From the NCBI GenBank assembly GCA_026197015.1, contig JAPHRB010000106.1:1-11696 (forward strand): 11,696 bases of DNA, read 5' to 3'. This document shows, piece by piece, positions 6,124 to 11,696 of the stretch. A model generated the notes under the pieces. It had not been told where the DNA came from. It saw only the letters and a list, made by a program, of their open reading frames with translations, and searched no databases. Both the position numbers and the translations under genes were made by a program. Source of the stretch: Gammaproteobacteria bacterium. GTDB taxonomy: Bacteria; Pseudomonadota; Gammaproteobacteria; SZUA-229. Position 1 is the first letter of the stretch. The number at the start of each line of letters is the position of its first letter.

Positions 6124-9100
6124 TCATTGTCTAAGAGCAAACAATTCGCAACACTCTGTAAAGAGTAGATAGGTAATGATCTCTTTATCGGGCCATAATT
6201 CTTTTATACCATTAGCGTAATAAAACATTTGTTGCTGGTATTCCTGTGATATTTCCTGAAGATTATTTATGTTTGCATGCTGGTGGGTTTTGTAATCAAT
6301 AATAATTACCTGATTTTGTTTAACAATTAACCTGTCAATAATGCCATATATCAGGCAGTTATCTTTAATGTACTGTATCGGGCATTCGTTATATATTTTA
6401 ATAATTTCATCAGGCTTAAATATTTTCTGTAAATCAGCATGAGTATAGTTAGCGTGAGCAATTGAAAACCAGTTTTTCAGTTGTTTATTATTCTCAATAT
6501 GCATTTCAAAAGATATTCTTTTTATTATGCTGTCTGCACTCAGTTTATCATCTAATGTCAGTAGCTCTAACATGCGGTGGATAGCTATACCACGTTGTAT
6601 AGCTAATTGATTGTCCTTGTTCCTGTCGTCGTGCTCAGTGGCTGATGATGAATGAGTTGTGGCTCGACTAGGTGCTAACATTACCTGTGGTTTTCTAAAA
6701 ATGTCAATTTTTCGGCTTAAAGCTTCATCCATATCATGTGTGCTTTTAGTCGCAGTCGATTGCTCTGGAGCTGTCACATTGCATAATGCCTGTTCACCAA
6801 AGCTGTAACATAAATGATTGTCTGCCTGCTCATCGGCTTTATTAGTTAAAGATTGTAATGCTGTGAATAAGGGCTGGTACCAGTTGGCAAAGGGACCTCT
6901 GTCTGCCTGGCATCCGCTAATAAATAAATATTGTCTTGCTCGGGTTATGGCGACATATAATAAATTAGCATCTTCTTTTTGTTGAGCTTCTTTAAGTTGT
7001 TTTGTTAATTTTCTGCTTTGCTCATCTTGAAGTTTACTCGCTGGCACCAGTTGAAAATGCGTGGGTTTTTTGTCTTCTACAGGCCAGTCGATTAAGGTGC
7101 TTAATGAAGACCTGTCTTTTGCAGTAGTGATGGTGTCGGCCAAATAGACTACAGGTGCTTCAAGCCCCTTACTGGCATGTATAGTCATTATGCGTACACG
7201 TGCCTGGCGTGTTTCCATGGGGGCTTCGTCAGGGGCGTCACTCTGGGTGTTTTTCAAACTGCGTAAATGAAATAAGAAATGCATTAAACTCGGATAACGG
7301 CCACTATCCAGATCCAGTGCCATTTCCAGGAACAGAGTTAAATTCGCCTGTACGCGAGCCTGTAAAGCTGTCGGTGTTGAGCGTTTATATCGCTCAAGCA
7401 CATCGGCCTGTGCAAATATTTTATCAAGTAAATCATGTACTGGAATTTTGTCAGCCAGTGAACGCCAGTTATTCAAATATATCCATGCGCGTTTAAGGGG
7501 GTGATTCGCATCAAGTTCTTCTGATAAAATTTCCAGCCGACTGAACCAGTGACCCTGGTGAGGGTGTGCGGCTAAGGTTTGCAGATCATTATCAGAAGCG
7601 CTGAATAAAGGTGATTTTAAAACCTGCGCTAGTGCTAAATTATTAAAAGGAGTTAAAAGCGTATCAAGTAGCGCCTCCATATCCTGAATTTCCAGACAGG
7701 ATAAAAAAGTACCTCTATTGGTGCCTAAATAAGCAATGTCCGCATCACGTAATGCCCGTTCATAATCTTCAACATGCGCACGTTTACGAACCAGAATAAA
7801 AATATCGTTATAAGTTAATACGCGATGTATATCGCCATCAGCGACGGGTGTTTTATTTTTAATAAGCTGCTTTATATGATTAGCAATCTGACGTGCTTCT
7901 TTCTGATGAATGCCACTAGATTCTGCACGAGCCTCATTTAATGGGTTGCGACAATAAACGTCTTCAATGTTTTTATCCAGATCACTCATTCGCCAGAGGG
8001 GTAAAACCTCAACTGTGCCTGAAAGCGTTTCAAGGTTAGTTTGGTGTTTAATAAAACCGGGTAAAGTAGTTTGAAATTCATCCTGTAAAAATACCGCGTT
8101 AACCGTATTAATAATTGCAGGTGAAGAACGCCATGATTTATTCAGGGGAAAGGATTCAGCATTCAGGTGTTGGCTTAACCAGTTTGAAGCCTGTTGTTGT
8201 AATTCGGGTTTTGCACGTCTAAAGCTATAAATAGACTGTTTTTCATCACCGACTAAAAATACACTGCGATGTTTCTCTGATTCAGCTGATGCCATTTCTT
8301 CGAGCAGGGGCAATATTAGTTGCCATTGGGTTGGGTTGGTATCCTGAAACTCATCAATTAATAAATGTTGTATTTGCTGGTCAAGTTTATATTGTATCCA
8401 CAGGGCATTTTCTGAATCCTGCAATAATTTGTAACTGCGCCATTCCAGATCTGTGAAATCCAGTAATCGCTGCTGATTTTTCAGTGTTTGATAGTGTTCA
8501 ATAAACTTTTCACCGCAATAAAACCAGTGGTGGTTGAGCTGCCAGCAATGTTGTTTATTAAGTTCTTCAAGGGTTTCTAATATTTTATTACTAATAATTT
8601 CATGGGACTCAAGGAAACGGTCTGCATCATCATCGCCCAGTTTTTTACGAAGTGCTGCGCTATCTTTTCGTGCTAAAGGTGTGTTTTTCTGCGTTAGAAA
8701 ACATCCGCGAAGAAGATTAAAAGCATTTTCGTCAGTCGGTGTTTCTACTAACCAGTCGGCTAATCGTGCTGAGAATTGCAGATTTTTTTTACCCGCAGCC
8801 AGGCCAAGCAATTTTGAAAACTCCAAAATTCGTTGAATAAGTAGATCATTAAAAAAATCGCTGATTGGCTCTGTTGTAGAATCATAATTGAGTGAAGAAG
8901 CGAGTTTCTGACTGGCAAAAGTCGCTTTATTGCCCGCTTCATTATCAGTGTATGCCCACCAGTCACTTCTGTGCTGTAAGAAACTGTTTAAAACTTTATG
9001 CAGATTAAACAGGCCGCCGCAGTGTTTCATTAAATGTTGTAAATGACTGGATAATTCGCCCTGCATATCTAAAGTGGCTTCATTAAATAAAGCATCTCTT

Positions 9101-9534
9101 GCCTGCTGAATTAACAGGTCGGCACTTTCAAGTAAATCAAAGTTTGGGGGGATATCAGCCTCTATAGGGAAACGACTTAGCAGGTCCTGACAGAAAGAGT
9201 GAAATGTCAGTGTGCGAACCGGGTAATCACAATATTGGTGAGCTTCGTATAATGCACGTGCTTTCTGTTGATAGTCTTTACTCAAATCTAGCTCGGCGAG
9301 TAATGAAAAAAGTTTTTCATCATCCACCGTGGCTAGTTGGTAGAGCCTTTCAGATAAGCGCTGTTGCATCTCGGCAGCGGCTTTTCGAGTAAACGTCAGG
9401 GCGAGAATGCTGCCGGGTTCTGCTCCTTCCAGCAATAAGCGGACTAAACGGGTGACCAGCATGTAGGTTTTACCACTCCCGGCAGAGGCGGTAACAGTGG
9501 CATTGATATAGGGGTTAGCAGCTTGAAGACTCAT
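6124..9534 (-). CDS. AddA/RecB-like UvrD-family helicase with C-terminal nuclease
   Basis: This SF1A helicase-nuclease resembles AddA, the subunit that unwinds and cuts double-strand DNA ends to prepare RecA loading. Across 1136 residues the helicase motifs are all present: Walker A ASAGSGKT (16-23), Ia LTFTRKAAAEM (46-56), II LLIDEFQDTNP (391-401), III VGDEKQSIYSFRRA (428-441), IV SWRSSPAI (467-474), V MTIHASKGLEAPVVYL (783-798) and VI LLYVAITRAR (858-867). A PD-(D/E)xK nuclease domain follows: GIAIH (982-986), GIID with Asp1067, IIIDYKT with Asp1080 and Lys1082, and a QxxxY-type QQMFYY (1101-1106). Both activities should be intact. The start is fixed because only three non-start codons separate the ATG from an upstream TAA; just 15 residues precede Walker A. 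A conventional AddB partner gene is absent on either side. cnoX follows. I leave the symbol blank because addA, recB or a stand-alone paralogue cannot be separated here. Confidence 0.9.
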   Translation of the reverse strand: MSLQAANPYINATVTASAGSGKTYMLVTRLVRLLLEGAEPGSILALTFTRKAAAEMQQRLSERLYQLATVDDEKLFSLLAELDLSKDYQQKARALYEAHQYCDYPVRTLTFHSFCQDLLSRFPIEADIPPNFDLLESADLLIQQARDALFNEATLDMQGELSSHLQHLMKHCGGLFNLHKVLNSFLQHRSDWWAYTDNEAGNKATFASQKLASSLNYDSTTEPISDFFNDLLIQRILEFSKLLGLAAGKKNLQFSARLADWLVETPTDENAFNLLRGCFLTQKNTPLARKDSAALRKKLGDDDADRFLESHEIISNKILETLEELNKQHCWQLNHHWFYCGEKFIEHYQTLKNQQRLLDFTDLEWRSYKLLQDSENALWIQYKLDQQIQHLLIDEFQDTNPTQWQLILPLLEEMASAESEKHRSVFLVGDEKQSIYSFRRAKPELQQQASNWLSQHLNAESFPLNKSWRSSPAIINTVNAVFLQDEFQTTLPGFIKHQTNLETLSGTVEVLPLWRMSDLDKNIEDVYCRNPLNEARAESSGIHQKEARQIANHIKQLIKNKTPVADGDIHRVLTYNDIFILVRKRAHVEDYERALRDADIAYLGTNRGTFLSCLEIQDMEALLDTLLTPFNNLALAQVLKSPLFSASDNDLQTLAAHPHQGHWFSRLEILSEELDANHPLKRAWIYLNNWRSLADKIPVHDLLDKIFAQADVLERYKRSTPTALQARVQANLTLFLEMALDLDSGRYPSLMHFLFHLRSLKNTQSDAPDEAPMETRQARVRIMTIHASKGLEAPVVYLADTITTAKDRSSLSTLIDWPVEDKKPTHFQLVPASKLQDEQSRKLTKQLKEAQQKEDANLLYVAITRARQYLFISGCQADRGPFANWYQPLFTALQSLTNKADEQADNHLCYSFGEQALCNVTAPEQSTATKSTHDMDEALSRKIDIFRKPQVMLAPSRATTHSSSATEHDDRNKDNQLAIQRGIAIHRMLELLTLDDKLSADSIIKRISFEMHIENNKQLKNWFSIAHANYTHADLQKIFKPDEIIKIYNECPIQYIKDNCLIYGIIDRLIVKQNQVIIIDYKTHQHANINNLQEISQEYQQQMFYYANGIKELWPDKEIITYLLFTECCELFALRQ

Positions 9535-9552
9535 GACTGCATTTTACGGTAA

Positions 9553-9558
9553 ATTATA
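9553..9558 (-). promoter_or_regulatory. Possible -10 element for the AddA-like gene
   Basis: A perfect TATAAT on the minus strand lies 18 bp before the ATG at 9534. Used as a -10 box it would give a leader of only about 12 bases, with no Shine-Dalgarno sequence. No good -35 is found at 16-18 bp spacing, so it may be chance in AT-rich DNA. Confidence 0.25.
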
Positions 9559-9600
9559 AATAAATGTGAGGTATCGAAAGAGAAAAGCATTTGCTGCGGT

Positions 9601-9694
9601 AATGAACGCAAAATAGATTAATAATTAATATGTGAAATTGTGCGTTTCTGCAAACTTGAGTGTTTTATGTGCATTTATTAGGGTTTATTAGTGG
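9601..9694. repeat. Possible decayed copy of the 464-580 repeat family
   Basis: AATGAACGCAAAATA at 9601-9615 resembles the arm motif of the repeat at 464-580 read on the minus strand (AATGAACGCCAATA). The sequence at 9669-9694, which includes ATTAGGGTTTATTAGTGG, matches the opposite arm (ATTCGCGTTTATTTGCGT) at 13 of 18 positions. The two arms are inverted relative to each other, as in the first element, but are more degraded and lack the central GC hairpin. The rest of the 324-bp stretch 9535-9858 holds no gene, only the promoter elements listed and an AAGTGT pair at 9743 and 9760. Confidence 0.35.
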
Positions 9695-9795
9695 AAAAGG
9701 CTTTGTTTTGTTAAATAAAATAGTCCTTCCACATGTGTGTTCAAGTGTTTGCAGCACATAAGTGTGTATCGTAGGGAGAAAGCGTAATTGACAAA

Positions 9796-9824
9796 TTGCG
9801 TCTTGGCCATAAGTCTTTTATAGT
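9796..9824 (+). promoter_or_regulatory. Putative promoter for parE
   Basis: TTGCGT (9796-9801) and TATAGT (9819-9824, five of six -10 consensus bases) are separated by 17 bp and lie about 35 bp before the parE ATG. A perfect TTGACA also occurs at 9788-9793, but its spacing to this -10 would be 25 bp, too long for a normal sigma-70 promoter. Confidence 0.4.
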
Positions 9825-9858
9825 TGCCCAAAATACCTATTGATTAAGAGAATATTGA

Positions 9859-11696
9859 ATGAGTTCATATGATGCCTCGGCCATAGAGGTTTTAACCGGC
9901 CTGGAACCTGTACAGAAACGTCCGGGTATGTATACCGACACCACACGACCTAACCACCTTGCACAGGAGGTTATTGATAATAGTGTTGATGAGGCAGTCG
10001 CCGGGCACGCTAGCCGAATACAGGTAGTTTTATATCGCGATGGATCATTAGGTGTAACCGATGATGGGCGCGGTATGCCCGTGGATATTCACCCTGAAGA
10101 GGGTGTGCCGGGCATTGAAGTGATTATGACCAAATTACATGCGGGCGGTAAATTCACTAATGATAATTACCAGTTTTCAGGTGGTTTGCATGGGGTGGGC
10201 GTTTCCGTGGTTAATGCATTGTCTGATCGCGTTGAGGCGGAGATAAGACGTGATGGCAAAGTGTATTCAATCGCATTCGCACATGGCGATAAAGTCAGTG
10301 AGCTTGAAGAAACAGGAACGGTAGGTAAGAAAAATACCGGCACGCAAATTCGTTTTTGGCCTGAAGCGAAGTATTTTGATACGGTAAAGTTTTCTGTGTT
10401 ACAGCTAAAACATGTATTACGTGCAAAGGCGGTCTTATGCCCTGGTTTACATGTTACTTTTCTAGACGAAAAAACAGCTGAAAGCGAAGAATGGTATTAC
10501 GAAGACGGTCTGGAAGACTATTTGATGGAAAGCCTTAAGGGTTATGAGTTGTTACCAGCTCAAGCTTTTATAGGTTCTATGGCTTCTGCTCATGAAGCTG
10601 TCGATTGGGCTCTGTTATGGTTACCTGAAGGCGGTGAGTCTGTTGGTGAGTCATATGTAAATTTAATTCCTACTTCCCAGGGCGGTACACATGTTAATGG
10701 TTTACGCACAGGTTTAACGGAAGCAATAAGAGAGTTTTGTGAGTTTAGAAACCTGTTACCCCGTGGCGTAAAACTTAGTCCGGAAGATGTCTGGGAAAAA
10801 GTCAGTTATATCCTGTCTGTTAAATTATTAGATCCACAATTCTCAGGGCAAACTAAAGAACGTTTATCTTCAAGAGAATGTGCTGCATTTGTTTCGGGTG
10901 TGGTAAAAGACTCATTTAGTCTATGGTTAAATCAGAATACAGATCAGGGTGAGCTGATTGCTATGCTGGCAATTGATAACGCGCAAAAGCGTTTAAAAGC
11001 CGGCAAAAAAGTAGCCCGTAAAAAGGTAACATCTGGTCCGGCGTTACCTGGAAAACTAGCTGACTGTAGTTCATCAGATGTAAATCTAACGGAACTGTTT
11101 CTGGTGGAGGGTGACTCAGCGGGTGGCTCGGCCAAACAGGCGCGAGATAGAAATAACCAGGCCATTATGCCATTACGTGGAAAAATACTAAATACCTGGG
11201 AAGTAGATGCGGATCAGGTCCTGGCATCTCAGGAGGTACATGATATCTCAGTCGCTATTGGTGTTGATCCTGCTTCTAGTGACTTATCTGGTTTGCGTTA
11301 TGGAAAAATTTGTATTCTGGCTGATGCAGACTCCGATGGTTATCATATTGCTACATTATTATGTGCCTTGTTCCTGCGTCATTTTAGAACACTAACAGAA
11401 GCGGGTCATGTCTATGTCGCAATGCCTCCGCTGTTTAGAATAGATGTCGGTAAAGAAGTTTTTTACGCATTAGATGAAGCAGAAAAAAAGGGTATATTAG
11501 ATCGTATTGCAGCAGAAAAGAAAAAAGGTAAAGTTCAGGTAACTCGATTTAAAGGTCTGGGTGAAATGAATCCATTGCAATTACGTGAAACATCTATTGC
11601 ACCAGATACACGTCGTTTAGTTCAATTAATTGTAGAGCCTGGTGATGACAGTAATAAAATGATGGATATGTTATTAGCCAAAAAACGCGCATCAGA
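9859..11696 (+). CDS. parE: DNA topoisomerase IV subunit B ParE (3' end outside window)
   Basis: ParE is the ATPase subunit of topoisomerase IV, which with ParC decatenates replicated chromosomes. The window holds 612 codons; E. coli ParE has 630 residues, so about 18 are missing. The GHKL ATPase domain shows RPGMYTDTTRPNHL (21-34), QEVIDNSVDEA with catalytic Glu37 and Mg-binding Asn41, DDGRGMP (68-74) and later GGLHGVG. The TOPRIM domain shows EGDSAGG (catalytic Glu417) and DADSDG (489-494). The GLEPVQKRPGMYTDTTRPNH region and KILNTWEVDADQVLASQEVH are ParE-like rather than GyrB-like, and the length lacks the GyrB insert. The positions equivalent to Leu445, Ser458 and Glu460 of E. coli ParE, which can mutate in quinolone resistance, carry the ordinary residues. 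A TGA directly before the ATG fixes the start, and AAGAGA (9846-9851) is a reasonable ribosome site. It diverges from the AddA-like gene. Confidence 0.97.
   Translation, partial: MSSYDASAIEVLTGLEPVQKRPGMYTDTTRPNHLAQEVIDNSVDEAVAGHASRIQVVLYRDGSLGVTDDGRGMPVDIHPEEGVPGIEVIMTKLHAGGKFTNDNYQFSGGLHGVGVSVVNALSDRVEAEIRRDGKVYSIAFAHGDKVSELEETGTVGKKNTGTQIRFWPEAKYFDTVKFSVLQLKHVLRAKAVLCPGLHVTFLDEKTAESEEWYYEDGLEDYLMESLKGYELLPAQAFIGSMASAHEAVDWALLWLPEGGESVGESYVNLIPTSQGGTHVNGLRTGLTEAIREFCEFRNLLPRGVKLSPEDVWEKVSYILSVKLLDPQFSGQTKERLSSRECAAFVSGVVKDSFSLWLNQNTDQGELIAMLAIDNAQKRLKAGKKVARKKVTSGPALPGKLADCSSSDVNLTELFLVEGDSAGGSAKQARDRNNQAIMPLRGKILNTWEVDADQVLASQEVHDISVAIGVDPASSDLSGLRYGKICILADADSDGYHIATLLCALFLRHFRTLTEAGHVYVAMPPLFRIDVGKEVFYALDEAEKKGILDRIAAEKKKGKVQVTRFKGLGEMNPLQLRETSIAPDTRRLVQLIVEPGDDSNKMMDMLLAKKRAS

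Noticed and set aside
8534..8836. Plus-strand open frame inside the helicase-nuclease gene
   Set aside because: It lies antisense to a gene with all motifs intact, shows no family likeness and has no plausible ribosome site of its own.
9788..9824. TTGACA plus TATAGT as a consensus promoter for parE
   Set aside because: The spacer would be 25 bp, outside the workable sigma-70 range; TTGCGT at 9796 gives 17 bp instead.
10944..11165. Minus-strand open frame inside parE
   Set aside because: It is antisense to the conserved TOPRIM region of ParE and looks like a by-product of its codons.

Overview
The window looks like a moderately AT-rich gammaproteobacterial chromosome segment. XerD, DsbC, ParE and the MobA/MobB/MoeA set all resemble their enterobacterial counterparts closely, and the xerD-dsbC neighbour pair is a familiar gammaproteobacterial arrangement. 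The genus cannot be named from the sequence. I see no phage, plasmid, transposase, CRISPR, rRNA or tRNA signature. This is mainly a housekeeping region, and I found no convincing new multi-gene system.

Layout. Positions 2-361 (+) hold the 3' end of a lysine/alanine-rich, histone-H1-like protein gene, closed by a strong bidirectional hairpin terminator at 395-431. An imperfect inverted repeat lies at 464-580. Positions 634-3079 (-) hold a compact molybdenum cofactor operon in the order mobA, mobB, moeA. A 153-bp divergent region follows, then xerD (3233-4153, +) and dsbC (4284-5009, +). The 155 bp between convergent dsbC and cnoX carries two perfect hairpins, one of them a REP-like palindrome. 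On the minus strand come a YbbN/CnoX-type thioredoxin-TPR protein (5165-6028) and, upstream of it, a 1136-residue AddA/RecB-like helicase-nuclease (6124-9534). A 324-bp intergenic region leads to parE (9859 to the window end, +), which is cut by the window edge about 18 codons before its expected stop.

How the genes work together. MoeA inserts molybdate into molybdopterin. MobA then attaches GMP to form the guanine dinucleotide cofactor used by DMSO-reductase-family enzymes, with MobB as a GTP-binding accessory. XerD (dimer resolution), ParE (decatenation) and the AddA-like enzyme (double-strand end processing) all serve chromosome maintenance. DsbC (periplasmic disulfide isomerase) and CnoX (cytoplasmic redox chaperone) are thioredoxin-fold proteins of two compartments that happen to converge.

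Points most worth a second look are the AddA-like helicase-nuclease with no addB beside it, the CxxC-type CnoX paired with it behind its own promoter, two related CGC-AAATAAA-type inverted repeats about 9 kb apart, and the low-complexity basic protein at the left edge.
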